A DNA stretch of 64,000 nucleotides from Hyphomicrobiales bacterium (GCA_021730985.1 JAKFYI010000008.1:62001-126000); one strand, 5' to 3'. Shown: positions 35,626 to 47,462, counted from the first letter of the stretch. Translations and numbers: made by a program. The notes: a model not told the origin generated them from the sequence alone.

Positions 35626-35763
35626 CCCGGGCGAGCCATAAGCGCGTTCACGCGCGTCTTCGACGCGCTATGGCGAGACCCGGGACCCCGGTTTGATTGC
35701 AGCGAAGTAAGGAACCGGGGTCCCGGCTCGCGCTCGCTAAAGCTCGCTTGGCCGGGACACGAG
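35626..35763. repeat. Long imperfect palindrome between alaS and icd
   Basis: GTGTCCCGGGCGAGCC on the left faces GGCCGGGACAC on the right, with inner complementary parts ACCCGGGACCCCGG and CCGGGGTCCCGGCT. The element fills the convergent gap and likely terminates both genes. It resembles the other REP-type families in style but not in sequence. Confidence 0.65.
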
Positions 35764-35768
35764 ACGGA

Positions 35769-36980
35769 TCACGCCATCGCCTTCTGCAGGTTCCGGTCGA
35801 TCTTGTCGAGAAAGCCCGTGGTCGAGAGCCATTTCTGCTCGGGGCCGACCAGCAGCGCCAGATCCTTGGTCATGTCGCCGGCTTCGACGGTATCGACCAC
35901 GACCTTCTCCAAAGTCGCAGCGAACGTCGCGAGCGCCGGATTATCGTCGAGCTTGGCGCGATGGGTGAGGCCGCGAGCCCAGGCAAAGACCGAGGCCACC
36001 GAGTTGGTCGAGGTCTCCTTGCCCTTCTGGTGTTCGCGATAGTGGCGCGTCACGGTGCCGTGCGCGGCCTCCGCTTCCACCACCTTGCCGTCCGGCGTCA
36101 TCAGCACCGAGGTCATCAGGCCGAGCGAGCCGAAGCCCTGCGCCACGGTGTCAGACTGCACGTCGCCGTCGTAGTTCTTGCAGGCCCAGACGTAGCCGCC
36201 GGACCACTTCATCGAAGAGGCGACCATGTCGTCGATCAGGCGGTGCTGGTAGGTCAGCTTGTTGGCTGCGAACTTGTCCTTGAACTCCTTGTCGAACACC
36301 TCCTGGAACAGCTCCATGAAACGGCCGTCGTACTGCTTCAGGATGGTGTTCTTGGTGGAGAGATAGACCGGATAATTGCGGGTGAGGCCGTAGTTGAACG
36401 AGGCGCGGGCGAAGTCGATGATCGAGCTGTCGAGATTGTACATCGCCATCGTGACGCCGCTCTCCGGCGCCTTGAACACCTCGCGCTCGATCACCTTGCC
36501 GTCGGTGCCTGTGAACTTGAGAGAGATCGTGCCTGCGGTCGGGAATTTGAAGTCGGTCGCGCGGTATTGATCGCCGTAGGCGTGGCGGCCAATGATGATC
36601 GGCTCGGTCCAGCCCGGCACCATCCGCGGCACGTTCTTGCAGATGATCGGTTCGCGGAAGATGGTGCCGCCGAGGATGTTGCGGATCGTGCCGTTGGGCG
36701 AGCGCCACATCTCCTTGAGGCCGAACTCCTTCACGCGGCCTTCGTCCGGCGTGATGGTGGCGCACTTCACCGCGACGCCGACCTCTTTGGTCTTGTTGGC
36801 GGCGTCGATGGTGATCTGGTCGCTGGTCTCGTCGCGCTTCTGGATGCTGAGATCGTAATAGAGAAGATCAACGTCGAGGTAGGGATGGATCAGCTTGTCC
36901 TTGATGAACTGCCAGATGATGCGTGTCATCTCGTCGCCGTCCATCTCGACGACCGGATTTTTGACTTTGATCTTCGCCAT
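35769..36980 (-). CDS. icd: NADP-dependent isocitrate dehydrogenase, dimeric type
   Basis: 403 residues from ATG 36980. It oxidises isocitrate to 2-oxoglutarate in the citric acid cycle. The sequence is of the eukaryote-like/alphaproteobacterial homodimeric subfamily: [20 protein letters not shown] at the start, [19 protein letters not shown] (substrate serine region), and [20 protein letters not shown], followed by [10 protein letters not shown] second, unrelated isocitrate dehydrogenase of the monomeric type lies 318 bases upstream of it on the same strand. Confidence 0.97.
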   Translation of the reverse strand: MAKIKVKNPVVEMDGDEMTRIIWQFIKDKLIHPYLDVDLLYYDLSIQKRDETSDQITIDAANKTKEVGVAVKCATITPDEGRVKEFGLKEMWRSPNGTIRNILGGTIFREPIICKNVPRMVPGWTEPIIIGRHAYGDQYRATDFKFPTAGTISLKFTGTDGKVIEREVFKAPESGVTMAMYNLDSSIIDFARASFNYGLTRNYPVYLSTKNTILKQYDGRFMELFQEVFDKEFKDKFAANKLTYQHRLIDDMVASSMKWSGGYVWACKNYDGDVQSDTVAQGFGSLGLMTSVLMTPDGKVVEAEAAHGTVTRHYREHQKGKETSTNSVASVFAWARGLTHRAKLDDNPALATFAATLEKVVVDTVEAGDMTKDLALLVGPEQKWLSTTGFLDKIDRNLQKAMA

Positions 36981-37298
36981 TTTAAGGAGCCACCTTTTGA
37001 GAGCCGGCATCGGTAGCAGTCGTCACATTGACGAACGAGTCGACGCGCGCTCATTGAAGACGCAGCCCGGCAGCCGCAGCGGGCTCTATAGCATGACTTT
37101 AGTTCCGTGAAAGCTGTGTGAATTCGCCGGCTTAAGTCGTATCCGGAGGCGTGTGGCTGTGATCAAGACGCGGCGAGGCAATAGAAGATCACGCCACAAC
37201 GAGAGGCGGTATAGCCGCGCGGAATGAGAAGACCCGCCCGATGAGTTCGTCATCGAGCGGATCATGGCTTCGGAAAAGGCCCGCCGCCGGATTCCGCG

Positions 37299-39599
<2,301 letters not shown>

Positions 39600-39826
39600 T
39601 CAGGCCCTCGGACGGATTTTGTTCTCGGCGCGGACATCGCCAACCGGGAATTCGACTGACGGGAGTTCGGCGCGCGCCGTATAGCATCCGCACTCCGCTG
39701 GTAAAAGCCTTGTCAGCAGGGGCGGAGATAACCGCCAGCGGGCGCAAAATGCGGCTGGCCGTCGCTTGACGCAAGCGGCCGGCTTGGGCAGGGGCTGCGG
39801 GGCATTTGCCCGCCGAGGAGCACTGC

Positions 39827-41032
39827 ATGCCTGGCGCCGGTACCGACAAGACCAAGAACTGGGCCGTGGCGCCTGGACCGATCGTGATTCTGGTCGAGCC
39901 GCAGCTTGGCGAGAACATCGGCTCCACGGCGCGCGCCATGGCGAACTTCGGGCTGTCCCGGCTGCGCCTGGTGAAGCCAAGGCAGGGCTGGCCCAACGAA
40001 AAGGCCCATGTCATGGCGGCCGGTGCCGACCGGGTGCTGGAGGCAGCCGAGCTTTTTGACAGCGCCGCTGCCGCCGTCGCCGACTGCACGATGGTGTTTG
40101 CGGCAACCGCGCGCGCCCACGATCAGGCCAAACCCGTGGTCGGGCCGCAGGAGGCGGCAAGCCTGATGGTGCCTGCGGTTGCCGCGGGCGACAACGTGGC
40201 GCTGATGTTCGGGCGCGAGCGCTACGGCCTCGACGGCGACGAGGTCGGCCTGGCCGATCGCATCGTGACCTTCCCGGTCAATCCGGCGTTCGCATCGCTC
40301 AATCTGGGGCAGGCCGTGCTGGTAATGGCCTACGAGTGGTTCAAGCTCGCGGGCAGCGGCTTGCCGTTCGCGATGCCGCAGCGCTCGCCGCCAGCCACCA
40401 AGCAGCAGCTCCACGCGTTCTTTGCCAACCTGGAACGCGAATTGGACAAAGTCGAATTCTTCCGCCCGCCGGAGAAGCGCGCCACCATGCTGGTGAACCT
40501 GAAGAACATCTTCAACCGCATGGAGCCGACCCAGCAGGACGTGCAGACCCTGCACGGCGTGATCCTGGCGATTGCCGACGGCCGCAAGGGTCCGGCGCGC
40601 GGCGGTTTGCTCGACAGCGACGAGGCGCTGGTGCTGCGCTCGCTCTTGGCTGAGCACGACAAGGCCAAGGGGTCGGGCGCGGGCGGGGCGGTGCGCGGCC
40701 TGTCGCGGCTCTTGCGCCGGAATCCGACCGACGCCGAGCGCGCGCTGTGGGACGCGGTCACCAAGGATCGCCGCTTCGCGGGCCAGGAGTTCAAGCGCCA
40801 GACCCCGGTCGGGCCACATGTCGCCGATATGGTTTCGTTCCGGCTGCGGCTGGTGGTGGAATTGGTGCCGGACGGCGAGGGCGAGGCCGCAGGCAAGGCG
40901 CGGGCGGAACGGCGCGCCTGGCTCACCGAGCGGGATTATCGAGTGATCGTGCTGTCCGCCGCCGACGTCGAGGCCGATCTCGCCGGCGCGCTCGACCGGC
41001 TGGCAGCGGCGATCAGCCCTTCAGCACCTTGA
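39827..41032 (+). CDS. trmJ: tRNA (Cm32/Um32) methyltransferase TrmJ fused to DUF559 nuclease-like domain
   Basis: 401 residues from ATG 39827, which follows GAGGAG by six bases. Residues about 15-270 are a SPOUT methyltransferase: PIVILVEPQLGENIGSTARA (motif 1), ALMFGRERYGL, FASLNLGQAVLVMAYEW (motif 3). TrmJ methylates the 2'-OH of position 32 in tRNA anticodon loops using AdoMet. Residues about 295-400 are a DUF559 domain of the PD-(D/E)XK type: NPTDAERALWDAV, GQEFKRQTPVGPHVADMVSF, LRLVVELVPDGE. The usual V-D-F is A-D-M here and the E-x-D-G is changed to E-L-V-P-D-G, so nuclease activity is doubtful. The 305-base gap before it shows no feature. Confidence 0.85.
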   Translation: MPGAGTDKTKNWAVAPGPIVILVEPQLGENIGSTARAMANFGLSRLRLVKPRQGWPNEKAHVMAAGADRVLEAAELFDSAAAAVADCTMVFAATARAHDQAKPVVGPQEAASLMVPAVAAGDNVALMFGRERYGLDGDEVGLADRIVTFPVNPAFASLNLGQAVLVMAYEWFKLAGSGLPFAMPQRSPPATKQQLHAFFANLERELDKVEFFRPPEKRATMLVNLKNIFNRMEPTQQDVQTLHGVILAIADGRKGPARGGLLDSDEALVLRSLLAEHDKAKGSGAGGAVRGLSRLLRRNPTDAERALWDAVTKDRRFAGQEFKRQTPVGPHVADMVSFRLRLVVELVPDGEGEAAGKARAERRAWLTERDYRVIVLSAADVEADLAGALDRLAAAISPSAP

Positions 41033-41792
41033 GTTCGGCTGCGGTGCCGGCGCGCAGGAACGACAGATCGCTGCCGACCGCGAGGAAGCGGATGCCGCGC
41101 TTGGCGCTTGCCACCGCGCGCTGCGCGTTGGCGCAGTAGAGGCCGACGATCTTGCCGGCCTTGTTGGCCGCAGCGATGATCTTGTCGAGGGCTGCGTCCA
41201 CTGCCGCCGAATGCGGATCGAGTTCGGCCGCGTTGCTGAGCGCGATTGAAAGATCGGAAGGGCCGACGAACAGCACGTCGATGCCGGGCGTCGCGGCGAT
41301 GGCGTCGAGGTTGTCCATCGCGGTCTTGGTCTCGATCATGGCAAGCGTGACGATGTTTTCGTTGGCGTCCCGCAGGTAGGTCTTGGCGTCCGTGATACCG
41401 GCCAGTGCCATGGCGCGCTGCGGACCCCAGCTTCGCTCGCCGAGCGGCGGAAATTTTGCGGCCGCGACGAAAGTGCGCGCATCGGCTGCGGTGTTGATCA
41501 TCGGCGCGACGATGCCTTCGGCGCCGAGGTCGAGCACGCGGCTCGCCACTGCGAACGCGCCGAGCGGGATCCGCACCACGGCGGCCGCGCCGCCGGATCG
41601 CACCGCGGCGATACCCGTCACGGTCGCTGCGGTGTCCCACAGCCCGTGCTGCTGGTCGAGCGTGACGGTGTTGAAGCCCTCGCGCGCCAGCGTCTCGGCC
41701 ACGACCGGCGAGCCGAGCGGGCACCAGCCGGTGTAGACGGTCTCACCGGCGCGCAAGCGCCGGGCCAGCGAAAAGCCGGGCAGGGTTGCCAT
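41013..41792 (-). CDS. HpcH/HpaI aldolase family protein
   Basis: 259 residues from ATG 41792. Class II pyruvate-dependent aldolase fold (2,4-dihydroxyhept-2-ene-1,7-dioate aldolase type). TLDQQHGLWD holds the catalytic histidine, VVRIPLG the arginine, VAPMINTAADARTF and MIETKTAMDNLDAIAATPGI the metal glutamate, and LFVGPSDLSIALS the aspartate. It cleaves 4-hydroxy-2-oxo acids to pyruvate and an aldehyde. It overlaps the end of trmJ tail-to-tail by 20 bases. Confidence 0.9.
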   Translation of the reverse strand: MATLPGFSLARRLRAGETVYTGWCPLGSPVVAETLAREGFNTVTLDQQHGLWDTAATVTGIAAVRSGGAAAVVRIPLGAFAVASRVLDLGAEGIVAPMINTAADARTFVAAAKFPPLGERSWGPQRAMALAGITDAKTYLRDANENIVTLAMIETKTAMDNLDAIAATPGIDVLFVGPSDLSIALSNAAELDPHSAAVDAALDKIIAAANKAGKIVGLYCANAQRAVASAKRGIRFLAVGSDLSFLRAGTAAELKVLKG

Positions 41793-41819
41793 CGTCAAAT
41801 GCCCCGTTTGGAAATGCTA

Positions 41820-42143
41820 TTAGCTGCCGGCCTTGATCTGGGTGATGGCCTGCTCCATCAGCTCGTCCATGGTGCGGCGAATCTGGTGGTCCGACTGGTC
41901 CACGCCCTTGGCCGTGAGGTCGGTGCGCACCTTCTGGAACACATCGTCGTCGCCGGCCCTTTCGAAGTCGGACATCACGACTTCCTTGGCGTAGGCGTCG
42001 GCGTTCGCGCCCGTGAGCCCGAGCTTCCCGGCAGCCCAATGGCCCAGCAGCTTGTTGCGGCGCGCGTTCGCCTTGAAGCGCAGCTCCTCGTCGTGCGCAA
42101 ATTTCTTCTCGAAGCCTTCTTCGCGCTTATCGAATGTCGTCAT
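41820..42143 (-). CDS. ATPase inhibitor subunit zeta (DUF1476)
   Basis: 107 residues from ATG 42143. The N-terminal [20 protein letters not shown] and [11 protein letters not shown] are diagnostic. In Paracoccus and relatives the zeta subunit blocks reverse rotation of the F1Fo ATP synthase through its N-terminal inhibitory helix. It is divergent from purC, an arrangement common in Hyphomicrobiales. The start was moved in from a longer frame because conservation begins at this methionine. Confidence 0.92.
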   Translation of the reverse strand: MTTFDKREEGFEKKFAHDEELRFKANARRNKLLGHWAAGKLGLTGANADAYAKEVVMSDFERAGDDDVFQKVRTDLTAKGVDQSDHQIRRTMDELMEQAITQIKAGS

Positions 42144-42441
42144 TTTGCTCTCGTCTGTGGTGGGTAAATTTCGCGGGACTCTGGCACAAGCGTCTCGGCT
42201 TGCACAACGCCCCCAGGGGGGCAAGGAAAGCGCCCGCGAAGGCAAATCGCCTGTTGCGCGCGTGGGGAACTCGGCCTATGTCGATTGTGCTGCCCAGAAT
42301 GTTCGGTTAGGTTTTGAGCGTGAACGAAGCATCGTTCGTTTGCGTTTGTGTGTGCCTTCCGGAATTCGCCGCCGCGGACCCGTAAAGAGCAACCAAGAGC
42401 CACGGCACCCAATGGACATCAACAAACCACGGTACATTCCG

Positions 42442-43209
42442 ATGAGCCGCCGCCGCCGCATTTATGAAGGCAAGGCGAAGATCCTTTACGAAGGACCGGA
42501 ACCTGGAACCCTGATTCAGCACTTCAAGGACGACGCCACAGCCTTCAACGCGAAGAAGCACGAGGTGATCGAAGGCAAGGGTGTCCTGAACAACCGTATT
42601 TCCGAATACCTGTTCCAGCGCCTGAACGAAATCGGCGTTCCGACGCACTTCATCCGGCGTCTCAACATGCGCGAGCAGTTGATCCGCGAGGTTGAGATCA
42701 TTCCCCTTGAAGTCGTCGTGAGAAACGTCGCCGCGGGCTCGCTGGCGACGAGGCTTGGAATCGACGAAGGCACGCAACTGCCGCGCTCGATCATCGAATT
42801 TTACTACAAGAGCGACAAGCTCGGCGATCCGATGGTGTCGGAAGAGCACATCACGGCGTTCGGCTGGGCCACGCCGCAGGAGATCGACGACGTGATGGCG
42901 CTGGCGATCCGCGTCAACGACTTCCTGTGCGGCCTGTTCCTCGGCGTCGGCATCCGTCTGGTCGATTTCAAGATGGAATGCGGAAGGCTCTGGGAAAACG
43001 ACATGATGCGGATCGTGGTCAGCGACGAGATTTCGCCCGACTCGTGCCGGCTGTGGGACATCAAGTCGAACGACAAGCTCGACAAGGACCGCTTCCGCCG
43101 CGATCTCGGCGGATTGATCGAGGCCTACACCGACGTGGCGCGCCGGCTCGGCATCATGAGCGAGAACGAGCGGCCGCAGGGCACGGGCCCGGTGCTGGTC
43201 AAGGGATAA
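42442..43209 (+). CDS. purC: Phosphoribosylaminoimidazole-succinocarboxamide synthase
   Basis: 255 residues from ATG 42442 ([20 protein letters not shown]); an ATG at 42412 would add ten residues and cannot be excluded. PurC joins CAIR and aspartate using ATP to give SAICAR in purine synthesis. Motifs: [64 protein letters not shown]. purS, purQ and purL follow 2.7 kb downstream after an insertion of three other genes. A G/C hairpin terminator follows the stop. Confidence 0.97.
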   Translation: MSRRRRIYEGKAKILYEGPEPGTLIQHFKDDATAFNAKKHEVIEGKGVLNNRISEYLFQRLNEIGVPTHFIRRLNMREQLIREVEIIPLEVVVRNVAAGSLATRLGIDEGTQLPRSIIEFYYKSDKLGDPMVSEEHITAFGWATPQEIDDVMALAIRVNDFLCGLFLGVGIRLVDFKMECGRLWENDMMRIVVSDEISPDSCRLWDIKSNDKLDKDRFRRDLGGLIEAYTDVARRLGIMSENERPQGTGPVLVKG

Positions 43210-43222
43210 CCGGACGCTTTCG

Positions 43223-43978
43223 ATGCCTGCGTTCTGTGACAATCATACGGGGGCCGCGAGGCCCCCGCATCGTTTCAAGCGGACGCGGCGTGTGTTCGCC
43301 GGATTGCTGATGCTGGCATGCGGCGCGCAGACGGCGATCGGGGGCGAGTGCCAGTACGTCAAGTACAGCCCCATCATGGTCGAGGGTTTCGATGGCACCG
43401 ACACGTTCGGCGTGCAGTTGACGATCCACGATCAGCGCTGGGTCTGGCAGCGCGCGCCCGGCGGCGTTGCGGCGTTCTGTCCGTCGTGCCCGGATGACGC
43501 GGTTTCGAAAAGCTTCTTCCGGATCGGGCAGGCGCCGTTTCTGAGCCCGCTCCAGGAGGGCGATCTTCGCAGCGAGACCGATCAGGCGTCCGCGAGCGCC
43601 ATCGACTTCGCGCTTCATCCGCGCGCTATCGCGGTCGCGCTGTGGCGCATGACCACGCTGCTGCCGAGCAAGGTCTCGCCGCTGTCGGACATCACGCCGA
43701 TCACGCTGTGGGGCGTGCCCGGCAAGTCGCGCGTGGTGGAGATCGTCTCGGGCGACAAACCGGTGCCCGGCGTCGCCGTCGCCTTGGAGGACGGCTGCTT
43801 CACGATGTTCGGCGTGTTCTTTCGCAAGGACGACGGCGAGGTCTCGTTCGACGATGTGCTGAGCGCCCGCGGCTCGATCGGGATTTTGAGGTACCAGCCG
43901 TACCGCCACGATCTGTCGCCGGGCATTCACTTTCCGTTGGGCGACGCCCGCAAGCAGTGGGAAGACGACCAGAAGTAG
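43223..43978 (+). CDS. Secreted hypothetical protein
   Basis: Up to 251 residues. The open frame begins at ATG 43223, but the first ~15 codons lie on the purC hairpin; the start could be GTG 43290. KRTRRVFAGLLMLACGAQTA, then IGGE, looks like a Sec signal. The mature part contains CPSC and a second half rich in beta-strand pattern, with DGCFTMFGVFFRKDD near the end. I recognise no family. It sits alone between purC and a Bug receptor. Confidence 0.6.
   Translation: MPAFCDNHTGAARPPHRFKRTRRVFAGLLMLACGAQTAIGGECQYVKYSPIMVEGFDGTDTFGVQLTIHDQRWVWQRAPGGVAAFCPSCPDDAVSKSFFRIGQAPFLSPLQEGDLRSETDQASASAIDFALHPRAIAVALWRMTTLLPSKVSPLSDITPITLWGVPGKSRVVEIVSGDKPVPGVAVALEDGCFTMFGVFFRKDDGEVSFDDVLSARGSIGILRYQPYRHDLSPGIHFPLGDARKQWEDDQK
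43250..43267 (+). terminator. GC-rich hairpin after purC, probable terminator
   Basis: GGGGGCC-GCGA-GGCCCCC with a GCGA tetraloop lies about 40 bases after the purC stop; the trailing T run is short (GCATCGTTT). It overlaps the first codons of the frame starting at 43223, so that gene may truly begin further in. Confidence 0.6.
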
Positions 43979-44059
43979 CGCCTGCGCCGGCCCGCCCGGC
44001 CTTGTGCGGGACGGCGGCACCTCTAGACTCCGGCAACCGCAACGCTGGGTTTGAACCCG

Positions 44060-45031
44060 ATGCGCCTTCTCCGACGCGCCGCCATGACAGCAGCCGTGCT
44101 CGCGCTTTCGGCGTCCGCCGTGCTGGCGCAGGCCTATCCCAGCCGCCCCGTGAAGGTTGTGGTGCCGTTCCCGGCCGGCGGCGGCACCGATGCGCTGACG
44201 CGCTTCATCGCCAAGGGGATGGAGCAGCGGCTCGGCCAGCCGTTCATCGTCGAGAACCGTGCCGGCGCCGGCACCACGCTCGGCGCCACGGCGGTCGCGC
44301 GCTCGGACCCGGACGGCTACACCATCATGGTCGGCACCGCCTCGACCTTCGCGGCCGCGCCAGGCCTCTACAAACGGCTGGCCTACGATCCGAACAAGGA
44401 TTTCGCGCCGGTGATGCTGTTCGCCACCGTTCCGTTCGTGCTGGTGGTGCATCCCTCGCTAGGCGTCAACACGGTGCAGGAGCTGGTGGCGCTGGCCAAG
44501 AGCAAGCCCGGCGGATTGACCTATGCCTCCGCCGGCGTGGGCGCCGTGCATCACATTTTCTGCGAGCTGTTCATGTCGATGACCGGCATCGATATGAAGC
44601 ACGCACCCTATCGCGGCGGCGCGCCTGCGCTGAACGATGTGGTCGCCGGCCATGTGCCGATCTACTTCGCCGATGCGGGACCGGCCGCGGCGTTGATCAA
44701 GGCCGGCCAAGTCAAGGCGCTGGGCGTGACGACAAGTACGCGCGCCAGTCACCTGCCGGATGTGCCGACGCTGCACGAGGCGGGCGTCACCGGCTATGAG
44801 GCCAACACCTGGCAGATGATGGTTGGCCCGGCGCGGATGCCCGAGCCGATCGTGCAGCAGTTGAATCAGGCGCTCGCCGAAGTGATGCGCACGCCCGAGG
44901 CGCAGCAGTATTTCATCGGGCTCGGCATGCAGCCGATGACGACCACGCCCGTGGAGGCCGCGGACTACATCCGCAAGGAATCCGCGCGCTGGACCGGCAT
45001 CATCAAGGGCATAGGCGTGAGCATCGACTAG
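44060..45031 (+). CDS. Bug/TctC-family periplasmic solute receptor
   Basis: 323 residues from ATG 44060. Signal peptide ends near VLAQ. Bug loops: KVVVPFPAGGGTDALTRFIA, NRAGAGTTLGATAVARSDPD, GYTIMVGTAST, APYRGGAPALNDVVAGHV. It is followed after 49 bases by an arylmalonate-decarboxylase-like gene on the same strand, so its ligand may be an alpha-substituted malonate or similar dicarboxylate. That is inference from position. Confidence 0.85.
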   Translation: MRLLRRAAMTAAVLALSASAVLAQAYPSRPVKVVVPFPAGGGTDALTRFIAKGMEQRLGQPFIVENRAGAGTTLGATAVARSDPDGYTIMVGTASTFAAAPGLYKRLAYDPNKDFAPVMLFATVPFVLVVHPSLGVNTVQELVALAKSKPGGLTYASAGVGAVHHIFCELFMSMTGIDMKHAPYRGGAPALNDVVAGHVPIYFADAGPAAALIKAGQVKALGVTTSTRASHLPDVPTLHEAGVTGYEANTWQMMVGPARMPEPIVQQLNQALAEVMRTPEAQQYFIGLGMQPMTTTPVEAADYIRKESARWTGIIKGIGVSID

Positions 45032-45080
45032 GATTAGATTGCCAGCCCAAGAGAAGCGGACAAGCGGGAGCGGAACGCCC

Positions 45081-45809
45081 ATGCGAAAGCAGCTCAAGAT
45101 CGGACTCGTGGTGCCGTTCGCGACCGACCGGGTGCCGGTCGAAGGACCGCTGATGTATCCGGACGTGACGTTCATTCCGCGCGGCGTCGGCGTGCGAGCG
45201 CTCACCCCCGAGGGCTATGACGCGGCGTGGGAGGGCATCCTCCCGGCGGCGCGCGAACTCGCCAAGCTCGACATCGACGCCATCATGGTGATCGGCACGT
45301 CGCTCACGTTCTACCGCGGCTACGAGGCGCACCAGCAGTTGCTGGAGCAGCTCCGCCAGGAGACTGGTCTGCCGGTCAGCACCATGACCGAGGCGGTGAT
45401 CGATGGATTGCGCAGCGTCGGCGCCAAACGGATCGCGGTGGCGACGGCCTATTCCGATCTGGTGAACGACCGGCTGGCCGATTTTCTTCGTCAGGCGGGC
45501 TTCGATGTGACGGCGATGAAGGGCTTCGGCATCGTCGAATTCGGCGGCGCCGAGCGGATGACCGAGCAGGACATTATCGACCTCAGCGGCAAGGCCATCG
45601 GTGAGGCCAAAGCCGCGGACGCGGTGCTGATCTCTTGCGGCGGCCTGATGACGCTGGGCTGCGCAGTGCCGATCGAGCAGCAGCACGGCATTCCGGTGGT
45701 CACCAGCACGCAGTCGGCGTTCTGGAAGGCGCTGCGGCTGGCGGGCGACAGCGGCCATGTTCCCGGCCGGGGCAGGATGCTCGGGCAATCGGAGGTCGTG
45801 CCAGCCTGA
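45081..45809 (+). CDS. Arylmalonate decarboxylase/maleate isomerase family protein
   Basis: 242 residues from ATG 45081 (GGGAG upstream). Asp/Glu racemase superfamily. Active-site positions match arylmalonate decarboxylase (AMDase) with a constant shift of two: G72-T73-S74 in IGTSLTFYRG (AMDase G74-T75-S76), Y124 (Y126), and C186-G187 in ISCGGL (C188-G189). Racemases of this fold carry a second cysteine at the first site; here it is glycine, as in AMDase, which decarboxylates without racemising both ways. So decarboxylation of a substituted malonate or a cis-trans isomerisation is likely, in the cytoplasm. Confidence 0.75.
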   Translation: MRKQLKIGLVVPFATDRVPVEGPLMYPDVTFIPRGVGVRALTPEGYDAAWEGILPAARELAKLDIDAIMVIGTSLTFYRGYEAHQQLLEQLRQETGLPVSTMTEAVIDGLRSVGAKRIAVATAYSDLVNDRLADFLRQAGFDVTAMKGFGIVEFGGAERMTEQDIIDLSGKAIGEAKAADAVLISCGGLMTLGCAVPIEQQHGIPVVTSTQSAFWKALRLAGDSGHVPGRGRMLGQSEVVPA

Positions 45810-45933
45810 GTTTCGGGCGTTCCTGGTTCGCGCCTTCGGCGCGCCTCGGAATGACTGAAATTCCTTCGGGGATTCCTCCGATTGTTGGCCGTCCGCAATT
45901 GCGGACCCCCGGAATCGTCGATATCTCAACAGC

Positions 45934-46173
45934 ATGAAAGCCCGCGTCACAGTCACGTTGAAGTCCGGCATCCTCGACCCCCAGGGCAAGGCGATCGAAG
46001 GCGCGCTGAAGTCGCTCGGCGTCGCCGGCGTGGCGAGCGTGCGCCAGGGCAAGGTGTTCGACATCGAGATCGAGGGCGCCGACAAGCTGCGCGCCGAGGC
46101 CGCGTTGAAAGAGGCGGCTGAGAAGCTTCTCGCCAACACCGTGATCGAAAACTACCGCATTGAGGTGCTGTAG
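45934..46173 (+). CDS. purS: FGAM synthase subunit PurS
   Basis: 79 residues, normal length. MKARVTVTLKSGILDPQGKA, SLGVAGVASVRQGKVFDIEI and LLANTVIENYRIEVL are diagnostic. PurS is the small structural partner that links PurQ and PurL in the multi-protein FGAM synthase. It precedes purQ by 62 bases. The 120 bases upstream contain a short imperfect repeat and a GTCCGCAATTGCGGAC palindrome. Confidence 0.95.
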   Translation: MKARVTVTLKSGILDPQGKAIEGALKSLGVAGVASVRQGKVFDIEIEGADKLRAEAALKEAAEKLLANTVIENYRIEVL

Positions 46174-46235
46174 GCGCGCCGTCGTTGAGTTGCCGCGATC
46201 TTGTGCCTGGATGAAGTGTGGGATTCGAGGCTGAA

Positions 46236-46937
46236 ATGAAATCCGCCGTCGCCGTCTTTCCGGGCATCAATCGCGAGCGCGACATGGCGCGCACGCTCAA
46301 GCTTATCTCGGGCACCGAGCCTGCGATGATCTGGCACGCCGAGACGGCGCTGCCGGCCGGCACCGACCTCGTGGTCATCCCGGGCGGGTTCTCGTATGGC
46401 GACTATCTGCGCTGCGGCGCCATCGCCGCGCGCTCGCCCATCATGGATGCGGTGCGCGCCCACGCCGCCCGCGGCGGGCTGGTGCTCGGCGTCTGCAACG
46501 GCTTCCAGATTTTGTGCGAGTCGGGCCTGCTGCCGGGCGTGCTGATGCGCAACAAGGCGCTGAAGTTCATCTGCAAGGATGTGTATCTGCGGGTCGAGCG
46601 CTCCGACACGCCGTTCACGCGCGGCTACAACGCTGGCCAGGTGGTGCGCGTGCCGGTTGCGCACGGCGAGGGCAATTACGTCGCCGACGAAGAGACCGTG
46701 AAGCGGCTCGAAGGCGAGGGGCGGGTGCTGTATCGCTACGCCGGGCCCGACGGCAGCCTCGATCCGGCGTGGAACATCAACGGCGCGGTGAACTCCATTG
46801 CCGGCATCCTAAGCGAGCGCGGCAACGTGCTCGGCATGATGCCGCATCCCGAGAACCATGTGGACGCCTCGATCGGGTCCACCGACGGGCGGGGCCTGTT
46901 CGCCGGGCTCGCGGACCATTTCAAGCGGGTGGCGTAG
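46236..46937 (+). CDS. purQ: FGAM synthase glutaminase subunit PurQ
   Basis: 233 residues from ATG 46236. Class I glutamine amidotransferase: nucleophile cysteine in GVCNGFQIL, oxyanion segment [19 protein letters not shown], and catalytic His in MMPHPENHV. It supplies ammonia from glutamine to PurL. A CATCCAGTA-family repeat separates it from purL, together with a long structured region. Confidence 0.97.
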   Translation: MKSAVAVFPGINRERDMARTLKLISGTEPAMIWHAETALPAGTDLVVIPGGFSYGDYLRCGAIAARSPIMDAVRAHAARGGLVLGVCNGFQILCESGLLPGVLMRNKALKFICKDVYLRVERSDTPFTRGYNAGQVVRVPVAHGEGNYVADEETVKRLEGEGRVLYRYAGPDGSLDPAWNINGAVNSIAGILSERGNVLGMMPHPENHVDASIGSTDGRGLFAGLADHFKRVA

Positions 46938-46971
46938 AGCCGTATTTCTCCGCAGTTGATCCAAATTGGCT

Positions 46972-47052
46972 GTCATCCCCGCGAAAGCGGGGATCCAGTA
47001 AACGCCGGTGTGTACTGGATCCCGGCTCTCGCTGACGCTCGGCCGGGATGAC
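46972..47052. repeat. Intergenic inverted-repeat element (CATCCAGTA family)
   Basis: GTCATCCCCGCGAAAGCGGG...GATCCAGTAAA faces TGTACTGGATCCCGGCTC...CCGGGATGAC. Same family as 19304 and 28781. It directly follows purQ. Confidence 0.65.
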
Positions 47053-47107
47053 GGCGGAGTGTGTGTTTTCATTTCCGCCCCTTGAAATCATTGCGGAATA
47101 AAAAATC

Positions 47108-47462
47108 TATCCCCGGGTGCTTGGGGCGCTCTTATCTTTCCCGTGCCTTGCTCATCGAGGGCGTCGTCGATCGCGATGCTGATGACGGAGCGGGGCCGGT
47201 CTCCCTCATATTGGAGATCGAATGGAGCGCCGGGAGGCGCTGGGCCCCCCGTCAGTGGGCTCGCGCGCTCCCACAGCGGCGATCCCCGGTAACGGGGATA
47301 TCGCCGTGAGCGCGTAACGGACCCCCGATAGCGGTCCGTAAAGGGCGGTGGATAACGCACACCGCTCTGGCGCCTCCCGGCGCTCCATCCCCTCAGGGGA
47401 AACGGAAAAAGGGAAAGACGGCGCCGGTCCGTCTCGAAGCAACCGGCGGCGAAGCGTTGGCT
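47108..47462 (+). ncRNA. Candidate structured noncoding element, copy 2, before purL
   Basis: A 355-base gene-free stretch with strong folding potential. 47222-47240 and 47370-47388 form a 19-pair helix (GGAGCGCCGGGAGGCGC with its complement, plus two flanking pairs). Inside it lie a hairpin at 47278-47305 with a GUAA (GNRA) tetraloop and a two-base bulge, a 7-pair hairpin at 47317-47339 (ACGGACC/GGTCCGT), and a 6-pair hairpin at 47345-47365 that starts GCGGTGGATAAC. This gives a multibranch junction. Ordered anchors are shared with 2494-2993. It ends about 85 bases before the purL start, so it may be the purL leader or an independent RNA. No known riboswitch class is recognised. Confidence 0.5.

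Noticed and set aside
47224-47386. The 17-base inverted arms as insertion-sequence ends.
   Set aside because: Only about 130 bases lie between them, with no transposase and no target-site duplication; the internal hairpins fit an RNA structure better.
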